This document shows positions 24,112 through 33,217 of a stretch of DNA of 64,000 nucleotides, in pieces. The stretch comes from Sva-07 sp963828415. GTDB taxonomy: Bacteria; Actinomycetota; Acidimicrobiia; Acidimicrobiales; Ilumatobacteraceae. The position numbers and the translations under genes were made by a program. The notes beneath the pieces are model-generated. The model ran no database searches and had not been told where the DNA came from. It saw nothing but the letters and a program-made list of their open reading frames with translations. The stretch is taken from NCBI GenBank assembly GCA_963828415.1, contig CAWHEI010000009.1, positions 186,001 through 250,000 on the forward strand, read 5' to 3'. Every line of letters begins with the position of its first letter. Position 1 is the first letter of the stretch.

Positions 24112-25434
24112 ATGACCATCGAGTTCGACGACTTGGAACCCGTCGACAGCGGCGGAGCCGACGCACGAGGGCGCCGGCGGATCGTCGCCGGAGTTGTCGC
24201 AGCCATGTTGATCGCTGCGGCTGGGGGCGCGGGGTACGGGATAGGCCGAAGCGTCGACGATGACTCCAGCGGGTCCGATGCAGGTGAGCCCAGCGGCGCC
24301 GAGACGGCATCTGCCGGCGAGGACCGTCCGGCGTCGACCATTGCCGAGCCGTCCGTGACGCTTGCACCGATGACCGTGGACGTGGCCGACCCGATGCCGG
24401 ACGGCGGCGACAGCGATGTCGGCGTTCGTTCCTCCGGTGGTCGTGGATACGCAGCATTCGGTTCTCAACCGATGGAGACGCTCGTCGAACGTACGACCGA
24501 CACGGGATTCGCACTGCGCGTGCAGCTCGGTCAGACGTGGGACATGGGGCTGGACGGCGACTGGGGAGCAGGCGATTGGCGTCCGGCACCGTGGTGCTTC
24601 GAATCCGGTCAGCTGCGGGTGTCGATGACGGGCAACGGTGTCGTCGACGTCGGTGGTGTGCCGTGGTATGTCGAACCGTTCGAGGGTCGCTCCGTCTCGT
24701 CGGTGTTGCTCGGCGGCAACGACGGCTCCCCGCAGTGGGTGGTCGTCGTGCAGTCGCCGGCCGATGTCACCAACGTCCGGGTGACGTTCGCCGACGGATC
24801 GACCGACTCGGTGGCGCCGCAGGGTGGGATTGCGGTCCTCACCGTTCCCGGTGAGCCGGCGACACCGGTCAGCGAGGGTGGCCACACCTACTACGTCGAT
24901 GCGACGCCGACGTTCGACGTGACGTTCGAGGGCGGCGCAGAGTCGGCCACCATCGGGTCCGATGGCGCGGGCATGTGGGACGACCCGGAGTTCCGTGCGT
25001 CGTGTACACCTCCACCTCCGGCGCTCCCCGACGCCGGCGAGCAACCCGCCGATCCAGCGGCAGCCGAGGCCGAGGTGCGTGCAGCGATGACGGCCTTGTA
25101 CGGGGCGATCGGTCGGGAAACCGACGGAGCCGCTCTGATCGACGATCCCACCGGCGTGGCCGAAGCGCGCGAACAGGTCCAGGCAGGCGGATACGCCGAC
25201 GACGCCGCGGGCGCGTCGGCGACCATCGACGAGCTGGTGTTCACCGCTCCCGACGAGGCGTGGTTCCGCTACTCGATCGACACGCCGGGCAACGACTTCG
25301 ACAACCGGTACGGCATCGCCGTCCTCGTCGACGGCGTGTGGAAGATCACCCGAGCCACGATCTGTCAGGACCTCTCGCTCGCCGGCGGCGACTGCGGCGG
25401 CGACTGGCAGCAGATCTACCCGCCCGGCGCCTGA
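24112..25434 (+). CDS. Membrane-anchored extracytoplasmic protein of unknown function
   Basis: Protein of 440 residues. A short cytosolic N-terminus is followed by one membrane helix (about residues 24-46, VAGVVAAMLIAAAGGAGYGIG), an acidic Ser/Asp linker, a beta-rich region (about 125-310) and a C-terminal domain (about 325-440). The C-terminal part, AMTALYGAI...GIAVLVDGVWKITRATICQDL, resembles the low-molecular-weight antigen/SnoaL-like domains of actinobacterial envelope proteins; this is a resemblance only. Cysteines near CFES, ASCTPP, TICQD and GDCGG could pair outside the cell. ATG has a GAGAGGGGA Shine-Dalgarno. Confidence 0.72.
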   Translation: MTIEFDDLEPVDSGGADARGRRRIVAGVVAAMLIAAAGGAGYGIGRSVDDDSSGSDAGEPSGAETASAGEDRPASTIAEPSVTLAPMTVDVADPMPDGGDSDVGVRSSGGRGYAAFGSQPMETLVERTTDTGFALRVQLGQTWDMGLDGDWGAGDWRPAPWCFESGQLRVSMTGNGVVDVGGVPWYVEPFEGRSVSSVLLGGNDGSPQWVVVVQSPADVTNVRVTFADGSTDSVAPQGGIAVLTVPGEPATPVSEGGHTYYVDATPTFDVTFEGGAESATIGSDGAGMWDDPEFRASCTPPPPALPDAGEQPADPAAAEAEVRAAMTALYGAIGRETDGAALIDDPTGVAEAREQVQAGGYADDAAGASATIDELVFTAPDEAWFRYSIDTPGNDFDNRYGIAVLVDGVWKITRATICQDLSLAGGDCGGDWQQIYPPGA

Positions 25435-25441
25435 CCAACAC

Positions 25442-25493
25442 CGTTTGCGTTGCATTTCGGGTGGACCGGTCCACCCGAAATGCAACGCAAACG
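25442..25493. terminator. 52-bp perfect palindrome (dispersed palindrome family, copy 1)
   Basis: Each arm begins cGTTTGCGTTGCATTTCG and meets at GGACCGGTCC, with no mismatch over 52 bases. It starts 8 bases after a stop codon. Two related copies are at 35944 and 60106, also just after stops. A terminator role is likely; as DNA it could also extrude a cruciform. Confidence 0.85.
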
Positions 25494-25529
25494 TGAATGT
25501 GGGGCGGGGGAGGGGTGCAGACTGGGGCG

Positions 25530-26645
25530 ATGAGTTCGCCGAACATCGCCTCGTCCGTCTACCTCGACCGCCTCGCCCGGGTCCGAGCTGCGATGGCCGA
25601 ACGGGACATCGACGCGGTGCTGCTGTCGGTTGGCCACGACCTTCCGTACCTCACCGGCTACACCGCGATGCCCCTCGAACGACTGACGATGCTCGTCGTG
25701 CCTCGAGATTCGGGCGCAACGATGGTGATCCCTGCGCTCGAAGCGCCGAGGGTTCGCGAGGTGCCTGGTGTGTTCGACATGTTGCCGTGGGGTGAGACCC
25801 AGGACCCGACAGCGATCGTCGCCCGATTGGCGTCGGGAGCCGAGCGCATTGCCGTCGGCGACCAGATGTGGGCGCGATTCCTCGTCGAACTGCTGCCTCA
25901 ACTCCCCGGCGCGGCATTCTCTCGCGCCGTCGACGTCGTCGGACCGCTGCGGATGGCCAAGGACGAGGCCGAGATCGACGCCCTCGCGGCCGCCGGCGCC
26001 GCCGTCGACCGGATCGCCGGAGAACTGCAGCGTGGCGAGATCCCGCTGGTCGGGCGCACCGAAGCCGAGGTGTCTGCGCACCTCGGGCGGCGCATCATCG
26101 AGGAGGGGCACGACAAGGTCAATTTCGCGATCGTCGCCGCCGGGGAGAACGCAGCGAGCCCGCACCACCATCCCGGATCTCGGGTGATCGGGAAGAACGA
26201 GATCGTCCTGTGCGACTTCGGCGGCACGATGGCCGGCTACTGCTCCGACACCACCCGCTGCGTGTTCACCGGCGAGCCGACCGGCGACGTCGCCGAGGCG
26301 TACGGCGTGCTCCTCGAGGCCCAGCGGGTGGGCGTCGAGGCGGGCGTGGCCGGCACGCCCTGCCAGGACGTCGACAGGGCGACCCGCCGGGTGATCGTCG
26401 ACGCCGGCTTCGGCGAGTTCTTCATCCATCGCACCGGGCATGGCATCGGTATGGAGGAACACGAGGACCCCTACATCGTCGAGGGCAACACGCTGCCGCT
26501 CGAAGCGGGACACGCGTACAGCGTCGAGCCGGGCATCTACGTGCCGGGCAAGTGGGGGATGCGACTCGAAGACATCGTGGTCGCCACGACCGAGGGACCT
26601 CGGAGTCTCAACAACTCCGATCATCGGCTCGTCAGCGTGGGATGA
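25530..26645 (+). CDS. M24-family metallopeptidase (Xaa-Pro aminopeptidase-like)
   Basis: Peptidase of 371 residues with an N-terminal creatinase-like domain (about 1-140) and a pita-bread catalytic domain. The five metal ligands appear in order: CDFGGTMAGYCSD (two Asp), HRTGHGIG (His), SVEPGIYVPG (Glu) and GMRLEDIV (Glu). It probably removes N-terminal residues before proline, though creatinase-type activity is possible. ATG 25530 is preferred over an upstream in-frame codon because the protein then begins with the usual YLDRLARVRAAM helix. It overlaps the next gene by 4 bases. Confidence 0.92.
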   Translation: MSSPNIASSVYLDRLARVRAAMAERDIDAVLLSVGHDLPYLTGYTAMPLERLTMLVVPRDSGATMVIPALEAPRVREVPGVFDMLPWGETQDPTAIVARLASGAERIAVGDQMWARFLVELLPQLPGAAFSRAVDVVGPLRMAKDEAEIDALAAAGAAVDRIAGELQRGEIPLVGRTEAEVSAHLGRRIIEEGHDKVNFAIVAAGENAASPHHHPGSRVIGKNEIVLCDFGGTMAGYCSDTTRCVFTGEPTGDVAEAYGVLLEAQRVGVEAGVAGTPCQDVDRATRRVIVDAGFGEFFIHRTGHGIGMEEHEDPYIVEGNTLPLEAGHAYSVEPGIYVPGKWGMRLEDIVVATTEGPRSLNNSDHRLVSVG

Positions 26646-28543
26646 GGGGCTACCCGCTCGGACGGTGCGTCGCGGCGCTGACGGTGTTGACGGTCGTCGT
26701 TGCGCTCGTCCCAGCGGCGACGGATGCCCAGACGATGGCCCCACGCGTCGACACCTTGGTGTCGCAGGCCGCCGTCGGTACGACGAGCCTCGTACCAGTC
26801 GAGCCGTGTCGACTCTTCGACGGTCGTCGTACGCCCGGCCTCGGGCGGGTCGACGCGAACACTCGACGGATCGACGTGGTCGCGCGCTGTGGTGTCCCCA
26901 CGACAGCGCGAGCGGTGGCGGTCAGCATCGTGGCAACGGGTACGACCGCTGCTGGGTTCGTGACCGTGTATCCGCACGGATCCTCACGCCCGGAGGCGTC
27001 GAACCTCAACTTCGCCCCTGGCAACACCGTGGCCAACTCGGCGGTCGTGAAGCTCGGTGACTCAGGCGCGATCGACGTCTACACGTCGGCGCCCGTTGAC
27101 ATCATCGTGGACGTCACCGCCGCGTTCGTCGACGCTCCGAGTGCCGTGGCGTCGGGCCGTTTCGTCGGGATCGATCCCCAACGCGTGGTCGACACCCGAA
27201 GCTCCGGCGAACGCGGTGCCGGTGAGATCCGTGTTCCGCTGCCTTCGAACATCCCGGCTGATGCGAGTGCTCTCGTTGCGAACATCACCGCTGTCGGGGC
27301 TGCCTCGAGCGGGTTCGTCTCGGCGTATCCGGCTGGCGGAGCGCGCAGCGAGACCTCGGTCGTGAACACCGACGATCGCAACGACACGAGGGCGAACCTC
27401 GTCTTCATCTCCGTCAGCGTTGACGGGTTCGTCATCGCCCGGTCGATGGAGACCGACGTACTCGTCGACGTCGTCGGGTGGTTCACCGGCCCGTCCGCGG
27501 CGCCGTCGACCGACGGGTTGTTCGTGCCGGAGGCGCCGAGACGGGCCTGGGACTCGCGACAGACCTTCGACCCGATTCACCGTGGCGGGACGGTCGAGAA
27601 GCGATTGATCGACGTGCCGGCGGCCGCCGTCGTGGCGAATGTGACGGTCGTCGAGCCGACGGGTTGGGGCTTCATGACCGTGTCCGCTGCGGGTACACCG
27701 GTCCCGAACGTGTCATCGGTGAACTATCGATGGCGTCAGCCGGTCGCCGCTGTTTCGGTGTCGCGCGTCTCCGACCGTGGTGTCGCGATGACGTCGTTTG
27801 CCGGAGTCCACGTGCTCGTGGACGTCGCCGGATGGTTCACCGGGGTTCCCGCAGTCGCCAACGGTCCGGCGCCGGTGAACGCAGTTCCGTCTCCGGACTC
27901 ACCGGTCGTCATGATCTCGGATTCGGCGTTTGCAGGAATCCGATGGAACGGCGCGCTCGGCTGGCTGCAGGGAGCGGTCTGGGATGCTCGACTCGAGTCC
28001 TGTCGACGTCTGATCGGCGCGTCGTGTCGGGGCCGCGAGGGGTATGCCCCATTGAACGCAGTCACGGAGTTGTCGACGACGGTACCCGGGGCCAACCGGG
28101 CGCTCGTCGTCGCAACGGGATACAACGATTGGTCCGGGTGGTTCCCACTGGGCGTGGCCGCGATGCTCGAGCAGGCGCGTGCCAAGGGCATCGACCGCGT
28201 GATCTGGTTGACCTATCGGGAGAACGTCGGGTACGTGTCGCCGAGCGGCGCATCGAACGCGGCCTCGTTCGCCGTGAACAACGCCCACCTGCGGTCCCTC
28301 GTGGCATCGGGTCGATACCCGGAACTGATTCTCGCCGACTGGGACGGATACTCACGGTCCCACCCGTCCTGGGTTACTTCCGACGGTGTCCACCTGACGG
28401 CGACAGGAGCGCCTCAGGCGGCAGCGTATGTATCGCGCAAGTTCGCGTACCTCGAACGTCGACCGTGCCCCGTGGGGCTCGGAGGGCCGACGACTCCGGG
28501 TGGTTGGTGCGCCGACCCGGACGTCACCGGTCCTCCGGGCTGA
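26642..28543 (+). CDS. Secreted three-repeat protein with C-terminal SGNH hydrolase domain
   Basis: Exported protein of 633 residues. The signal peptide (about 1-30) ends near TDAQ. Three beta-rich modules follow (about 50-165, 172-283, 293-401). Each has an R-x-x-D-[GTS]-R start (CRLFDGRR, RVVDTRS, RAWDSRQ) and ends D-V-x-x-x-F (VTAAFV, VVGWFTG, VAGWFTG). The C-terminal domain (about 420-600) has SGNH blocks: SDSAF with the nucleophile Ser (first Gly of GDS replaced), TGYNDW (GxND) and SDGVHLT (DxxH). It may deacylate a cell-surface glycan. Coupling to the peptidase by ATGA overlap may be only packing. Confidence 0.8.
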   Translation: MRGYPLGRCVAALTVLTVVVALVPAATDAQTMAPRVDTLVSQAAVGTTSLVPVEPCRLFDGRRTPGLGRVDANTRRIDVVARCGVPTTARAVAVSIVATGTTAAGFVTVYPHGSSRPEASNLNFAPGNTVANSAVVKLGDSGAIDVYTSAPVDIIVDVTAAFVDAPSAVASGRFVGIDPQRVVDTRSSGERGAGEIRVPLPSNIPADASALVANITAVGAASSGFVSAYPAGGARSETSVVNTDDRNDTRANLVFISVSVDGFVIARSMETDVLVDVVGWFTGPSAAPSTDGLFVPEAPRRAWDSRQTFDPIHRGGTVEKRLIDVPAAAVVANVTVVEPTGWGFMTVSAAGTPVPNVSSVNYRWRQPVAAVSVSRVSDRGVAMTSFAGVHVLVDVAGWFTGVPAVANGPAPVNAVPSPDSPVVMISDSAFAGIRWNGALGWLQGAVWDARLESCRRLIGASCRGREGYAPLNAVTELSTTVPGANRALVVATGYNDWSGWFPLGVAAMLEQARAKGIDRVIWLTYRENVGYVSPSGASNAASFAVNNAHLRSLVASGRYPELILADWDGYSRSHPSWVTSDGVHLTATGAPQAAAYVSRKFAYLERRPCPVGLGGPTTPGGWCADPDVTGPPG

Positions 28544-28547
28544 CCGC

Positions 28548-29213
28548 TCAGCCGGTGGCGAACTTCGTCTCGTCGGGTGTCGGGGTCGACGACACCAACT
28601 CGATGACGACGTCGTTGCCGTCGTAGCGCGCCAGGGGACCGGCATCGGTTGCGCAGTACACCTTGGTACCGCCCGAGACGGGGACGTCAGCGCAGGTGGC
28701 CGGCTGGCCGGCGATGGTTTCGCTGTAGCCGCGGGCTGGTGCCAGGCTGCGGCCGGCGTCGACGCGCAGGCGCCGGGCGAAGCTCGAACCGTAGAAGTCG
28801 TGGGTGATCTGCACGTCGCTGACCCGGGCGTCGTTGAGTACCGCTTCGCACTCGGCGGTGGTCAGGTCGCAGGTCGATGCGGTTCCGGTGCCGTCGAGGA
28901 ACCGAACTGCGTTGATCGTGATCGAACGGCGGCTGTCGGATGCCTGCACGACTGTCGCCGTCGATTCCTGGCCACCGAGGCGGGTCAGGATGGTGTACTC
29001 CGCGGTGAACTGCTCGACGCCGACACGGTCGAGTCGTTCGAGCACGGCGTCGATCGCTGGGTCGCCGGTGGCCTGCTGTGTCGGTTCGTCGGCGTCGAAA
29101 CTCGGGCGGGGACCAGTCGCGCAGGCGGCGAGTGTGAGCGCGCCGAGCGCCGCGACGACGACGGTGCGAGATGTTCGAGCGCCGACAGAACGGCAGTGGC
29201 GGGGGGAGGCCAT
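28548..29213 (-). CDS. Lipoprotein of unknown function
   Basis: Predicted lipoprotein of 221 residues with lipobox LAAC after an Arg-rich start and hydrophobic core. The mature part is mixed alpha/beta with FTAEYTILTRLGG and TATVVQASDSRRS. It has four further cysteines (STCDL, AECEA, ATCADV, VYCATD) that could form two disulfides. The general plan, a beta platform reading an outer-surface lipid, is seen in LppX/LprG-like proteins, but similarity is too weak for assignment. It converges on the secreted hydrolase gene with only four bases between stops. Confidence 0.7.
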   Translation of the reverse strand: MASPRHCRSVGARTSRTVVVAALGALTLAACATGPRPSFDADEPTQQATGDPAIDAVLERLDRVGVEQFTAEYTILTRLGGQESTATVVQASDSRRSITINAVRFLDGTGTASTCDLTTAECEAVLNDARVSDVQITHDFYGSSFARRLRVDAGRSLAPARGYSETIAGQPATCADVPVSGGTKVYCATDAGPLARYDGNDVVIELVSSTPTPDETKFATG

Positions 29214-29248
29214 GGCGCCGTCAGGCTACGGCGTTACCGTGGGCGAAC

Positions 29249-30121
29249 GTGATCAACCTCGACGCCGCCACCGTGCTCTTGCAGTGGGCCACGGGCGGCA
29301 TGTTGTTCTGCTGGTTCACCACTCGGCGCCGGATCGCCAGCCTCGGCTACGGCTGGCTGTTGCGCATCGTCTACTTCTGCTTCGCTGCCGGAGCGCTGGC
29401 GGCCGGGCTCGCGTTCGGTGTCGTCCCGGTACGCGAGGCCGCGTCGATCGGCGTGATGATCTCGTGTGCGTTCGCGCTGTTCGTGTCGGTGCGGCGCAAG
29501 GCCGCCGGAGTCAGTGGGGCACGGGCCGAATACGACCGTCGCAGCGAGCGAGTTGCGGCGATGACGGGCATCGACCGCACCGTCGACACCCCGACGACCC
29601 ACGACGCCGCCGAGTCGGTGGGGCCGGAGTTCCCGCCGGTGCTCGACCTCGTGCCGGTGTTCATCGGCGCGATCGGGCTGATCGCCGCCGCCCTCGACGC
29701 CGGCGGGAACCCGGCGGTCGCGATGGCTCGCACCCTCGTGGGTGCTGCGTTCATCGGGGCGATCTCCGATGCGATGCTGCTCGGGCACTGGTACCTCACC
29801 CAGCCCGGACTGCCTCGCGTGTTGCTGAACGAAATGGTGGAAGCGCTGAAGTGGCTGTGGCCGGCGGAGGTGTTCGTGATGCTCCTGCCGACCGGCATGA
29901 TCGCCGTGCTCAACGGCACCGTCGACGACGGCTGGGGCGGAATGTTGGGCTGGATGTGGCTGATGTGTTCGATCACCACGATCATCCTGATCTTCGTCAC
30001 GCAGGCGGCCCTGAAGGAACGGGCCTACTCGGCGGTGATGGCGGCGACCGGGCTGCTCTACCTGGCGATCCTCACCGGGTTCGGGATGGACATCGTCCCT
30101 CGCGCCATCCTCGCTCCGTAG
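29249..30121 (+). CDS. Polytopic membrane protein of unknown function
   Basis: Integral membrane protein of 290 residues with roughly eight hydrophobic segments and a charged cytoplasmic loop (about 82-120, AEYDRRSERVAAMTG). GTG 29249 gives a short N-terminus before the first helix; the frame upstream overlaps the divergent lipoprotein gene. Notable residues in membrane regions include MLLGHWYLTQP and LGWMWLMCS. I recognise no transporter or enzyme signature. It precedes the Ku gene by 40 bases on the same strand, which may be chance. Confidence 0.72.
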   Translation: MINLDAATVLLQWATGGMLFCWFTTRRRIASLGYGWLLRIVYFCFAAGALAAGLAFGVVPVREAASIGVMISCAFALFVSVRRKAAGVSGARAEYDRRSERVAAMTGIDRTVDTPTTHDAAESVGPEFPPVLDLVPVFIGAIGLIAAALDAGGNPAVAMARTLVGAAFIGAISDAMLLGHWYLTQPGLPRVLLNEMVEALKWLWPAEVFVMLLPTGMIAVLNGTVDDGWGGMLGWMWLMCSITTIILIFVTQAALKERAYSAVMAATGLLYLAILTGFGMDIVPRAILAP

Positions 30122-30161
30122 CTGGGTTTGGCAGGGGCTCGAATGTGGTTGACTCTTGGCC

Positions 30162-30992
30162 ATGGCACGGCCGGTGTGGAGTGGAACGATCTCGTTCGGT
30201 TTGGTGGCGATCCCCGTCAAGCTGTTCCACGCGGTACGCCGCCAGAGCGTGTCGTTCAACCAGCTCGACGAGCGCAACATGGCGCGCATCCGCTATCGCA
30301 AGGTCAACGCCGAGACCGGTGACGAGGTCGGCGACGACCACATCGTGAAGGGCTACGAGATCTCCAAGGGCCGCTACGTGATCGTCGATCCCGACGAACT
30401 CGAGCCGTTCATGCCAGTGGCCACGAAGTCGGTCGACCTCGAGGAGTTCGTCGACCTGGCCGACATCGACCCCGTCTACTTCGACACCGCCTACCACCTG
30501 GCCCCCGATGGACCGCCGAAGCCGTACGTGCTGCTCGCCAGAGCGATGGAGGCGAGCGGCAAGGTGGCGATCGGTCGGTTCGTGATGCGCAACAAGCAGT
30601 ACACCGCGGCGATCCGCGCCGAGGAGGGCCGGCTGGTGATGTCGACCCTCGCCTACGCCGACGAGGTGATCGATCCGTCCGACATCGATGAGCTGAACGG
30701 GCTCGAGTCGGTCGAGGTGAACGAGAAGGAGGTGGCGATGGCCGAGAGCCTCGTCGCCTCGCTGGCCGCCGACTTCCAACCCGAGAAGTACCGCGACGAG
30801 TACCGCGAGGAAGTCATGGCGCTGATCCAGATGAAGGCCGACGGCGAGGAGTTCGAGGTGCCGGAGATCGCCGCCGAGAAGCCGAAGGTCGTCGACATCA
30901 TGGCGGCGCTGGAAGCGAGCGTCGCTGCGGCCAAGGAGGCTCGGACGCGACATCCCGCCAAGAAGGCCGCAGCGAAGAAGAAGTCGGCCTGA
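30162..30992 (+). CDS. ku: Non-homologous end-joining protein Ku
   Basis: Bacterial Ku of 276 residues that encircles double-strand DNA ends and recruits LigD. The start MARPVWSGTISFGLVAIPVKL is a family hallmark. The bridge and core regions KGYEISKGRYVIVDPDEL and LMSTL-type strand RLVMSTLAYADEV are intact. The C-terminus carries a short lysine-rich tail, PAKKAAAKKKSA, similar to extensions that let other actinobacterial Ku proteins bind DNA away from ends. The polymerase gene follows by 20 bases, forming an end-joining pair. Confidence 0.95.
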   Translation: MARPVWSGTISFGLVAIPVKLFHAVRRQSVSFNQLDERNMARIRYRKVNAETGDEVGDDHIVKGYEISKGRYVIVDPDELEPFMPVATKSVDLEEFVDLADIDPVYFDTAYHLAPDGPPKPYVLLARAMEASGKVAIGRFVMRNKQYTAAIRAEEGRLVMSTLAYADEVIDPSDIDELNGLESVEVNEKEVAMAESLVASLAADFQPEKYRDEYREEVMALIQMKADGEEFEVPEIAAEKPKVVDIMAALEASVAAAKEARTRHPAKKAAAKKKSA

Positions 30993-31012
30993 CCGGCTGA
31001 CGTATCAGGACC

Positions 31013-31915
31013 GTGGCGTCTCCGATCGAGGTCGACATCGAGGGCCGAACCGTCCGGTTGACCAACCTCGACAAGGTGCTGTACCCGTCGGGGTTCACCA
31101 AGGCCGAAGTCGTCGACTATCACCTGCGCATCGCGCCGACGATCATCCCGCATCTCGCTGGGCGCTGCATCACGTTCCGCCGGTATCCCGACGGTACCGA
31201 CCACGACGGCTTCTTCGAGAAGCGCTGCCCGCAGCACCGCCCAGCGTGGGTTCCGGTGGCGCTCGGGCCCGGCGATCGTCGTGGCGGTATCGAGTACTGC
31301 CGCATCGAGGAACCCGCCGCGATGGTGTGGGCGGCGAACCTGGCGGCGATCGAACTCCACGCGCCGATGGCGCTGTCGATCGACCTCGACACACCCCGCA
31401 CGCTGGTGTTCGACTTCGATCCGGGCCCGAAGACGTCGATCGTCGAGTGTTGCGAGGTCGCCCTCGGCGTGCGGGCCGTCCTCGACTCCGTCGGTCTCGA
31501 GGGCTGGTGCAAGACGTCGGGCTCGAAAGGTCTCCAGCTCTACGTGCCCCTCAACACGCCCGGCGCCACCCATGAAGCGACCGCCGACTTCGCGCTGGCC
31601 GTCGGCCAGGTGATGGAGCGCCAGTTGCCCGGACGCGTGACGACGGTGATGGCCAAGGCCGAGCGGCCGGGCAAGGTGTTCGTCGACTGGAGTCAGAACG
31701 CCCATCACAAGACCACGATCGCTCCGTACTCGCTGCGTGCCCGCCACGACCCGACCGTGTCGACACCGGTGACCTGGGACGAGGTCGAGCGGTGCGCCGC
31801 TGACGGTGTCGAGCTGCGATTCGAGGCGCCCGACGTCCTCGCGCGTGTCGACGAGCACGGCGACCTCTTCGCCCCCGTCCTCACGCTCGAACAACGCCTC
31901 CCGACCGCCTCCTGA
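31013..31915 (+). CDS. LigD-type polymerase/primase domain protein (stand-alone)
   Basis: Archaeo-eukaryotic primase-fold polymerase of 300 residues, equivalent to the polymerase domain of LigD (PolD in mycobacteria). It fills gaps at broken ends with ribonucleotides. The metal motif FDFDPG is intact, as are TFRRYPDG, FFEKRCP and KVFVDWSQN (third Asp). In the substrate loop SGSKGLQLY, Gln stands where Pseudomonas LigD has a functionally important His (SGGKGLH). No ligase or nuclease domain is present; a separate LigD ligase is expected elsewhere. GTG start. Confidence 0.92.
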   Translation: MASPIEVDIEGRTVRLTNLDKVLYPSGFTKAEVVDYHLRIAPTIIPHLAGRCITFRRYPDGTDHDGFFEKRCPQHRPAWVPVALGPGDRRGGIEYCRIEEPAAMVWAANLAAIELHAPMALSIDLDTPRTLVFDFDPGPKTSIVECCEVALGVRAVLDSVGLEGWCKTSGSKGLQLYVPLNTPGATHEATADFALAVGQVMERQLPGRVTTVMAKAERPGKVFVDWSQNAHHKTTIAPYSLRARHDPTVSTPVTWDEVERCAADGVELRFEAPDVLARVDEHGDLFAPVLTLEQRLPTAS

Positions 31916-31970
31916 CCGCTGGCGGGTCGGGTGCCGCCGGCGGCGGGTGCGGGGCGGTCATCATGGAGTG

Positions 31971-33215
31971 ATGTCAGCTCGCCGATCGCTGCGCCATCTT
32001 CGCAGCGGTGCCGTCGCCGGTGTGCTCGTGCTCGCAGCGTGTTCGTCGCCGACGGCCGAGTCGGAAGGGCCGCCCCTCGACACCGCATCGGCACCGTCGT
32101 CGACCGAGTTGTTCGACATCGCCGACAGCGATCCGCTGCCGTTCCCCGGCTACGCGATCGACCGAGTCACCATCGCTCCGCTCCCACCGCGGCCCGATGC
32201 CACCGACGCGCCGATCCTCACCGGCTGGGCGGCGTTCGACGCGACGATCAACCAGGCCGTCCTCGGCGGAGGCTCGGACGCCGTGGCGGTTGCGGTGTCG
32301 ATCGACGGCGAGATCGTGCACGAAGCGGCGATGGGCGTCCGAGTGCCCGACACCACCGAGGCCGTCGAGACGACCGACAAGTTCCGCATCGCCAGCATTT
32401 CGAAGACGATCACGGCGATCACGGCGCTGCAGTTGGTCGAAGAAGGAGTCGTCGGCCTCGACGACCCGATCGGATCGCTGGTGGCCGAGGCAGTCGGCGT
32501 CGGCACGCCGAGTTCGGGCGTCCCCGATCTGACGGTGCGCAAGCTGCTGACCCACACGTCGGGATTCCCGCAGTACGAGAACCTGTTCTTCCGGAATCAG
32601 GTCGGGTCCTGCGAGGAGGCTGCAGCCGTTGGCATCACCCGATCGCTCCAGGGCGCCGGCTTCAGATACAGCAACATGAACTTCTGCGTGCTGGGACTGC
32701 TGATCGAGCGGCTCACCGGCCAGGACTACGAACAGGTCGTGTACGAACGCCTTCTCACCCCGCTCGGCATCTCGGGGATGCGACTCGCACCGACCGAAGA
32801 CCCCGGTCCCGGCGAAGTGGTGCATCGCACGGTGCCCGGCCGCAACTACATGGAAGTGCTCGGCGCTGCCGGTGCGTGGGTGGCGTCACCCGCCGATCTC
32901 GTGACGATCATCGACTCGCTCGATCCCGACAGCCCGGGGTGGAAGCCGTTGGAGTCCGGCACCGTGGCTCAGATGAAGACCGCCGTCAACGATCCGCTGT
33001 CACCCGACCGGGGCTACGGGATGGGCGTGATCCTCTATGGCGGAGGCGCAGCTGGTCACACGGGAACGGTCGAGAGCACACACGCGATGGTGCTCGATCG
33101 GTCCGACAACGTGACGTGGGCTGTCACCGTGAGCGGGGAGAACCCGAGCGAGACCGTCCGCCTCGCGGGCATCGTCGATCGGGCGCTCGCGGCCGGCGGG
33201 TTCGTGGCCGGCTGA
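31971..33215 (+). CDS. Serine beta-lactamase-fold lipoprotein (class C/esterase-like)
   Basis: Exported lipoprotein of 414 residues with lipobox LAAC (about Cys24) and a linker to residue 70. The beta-lactamase/DD-peptidase fold follows with all three motifs: SISK (S-x-x-K, nucleophile), YSN (Y-x-N) and HTG (K/H-T-G). HTG rather than KTG and the surrounding HTSGFP motif point to the broad serine-hydrolase family that includes esterases, D-amino peptidases and EstB, rather than a true resistance enzyme. It converges on the next gene with 2 bases between stops. Confidence 0.88.
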   Translation: MSARRSLRHLRSGAVAGVLVLAACSSPTAESEGPPLDTASAPSSTELFDIADSDPLPFPGYAIDRVTIAPLPPRPDATDAPILTGWAAFDATINQAVLGGGSDAVAVAVSIDGEIVHEAAMGVRVPDTTEAVETTDKFRIASISKTITAITALQLVEEGVVGLDDPIGSLVAEAVGVGTPSSGVPDLTVRKLLTHTSGFPQYENLFFRNQVGSCEEAAAVGITRSLQGAGFRYSNMNFCVLGLLIERLTGQDYEQVVYERLLTPLGISGMRLAPTEDPGPGEVVHRTVPGRNYMEVLGAAGAWVASPADLVTIIDSLDPDSPGWKPLESGTVAQMKTAVNDPLSPDRGYGMGVILYGGGAAGHTGTVESTHAMVLDRSDNVTWAVTVSGENPSETVRLAGIVDRALAAGGFVAG

Positions 33216-33217
33216 GC

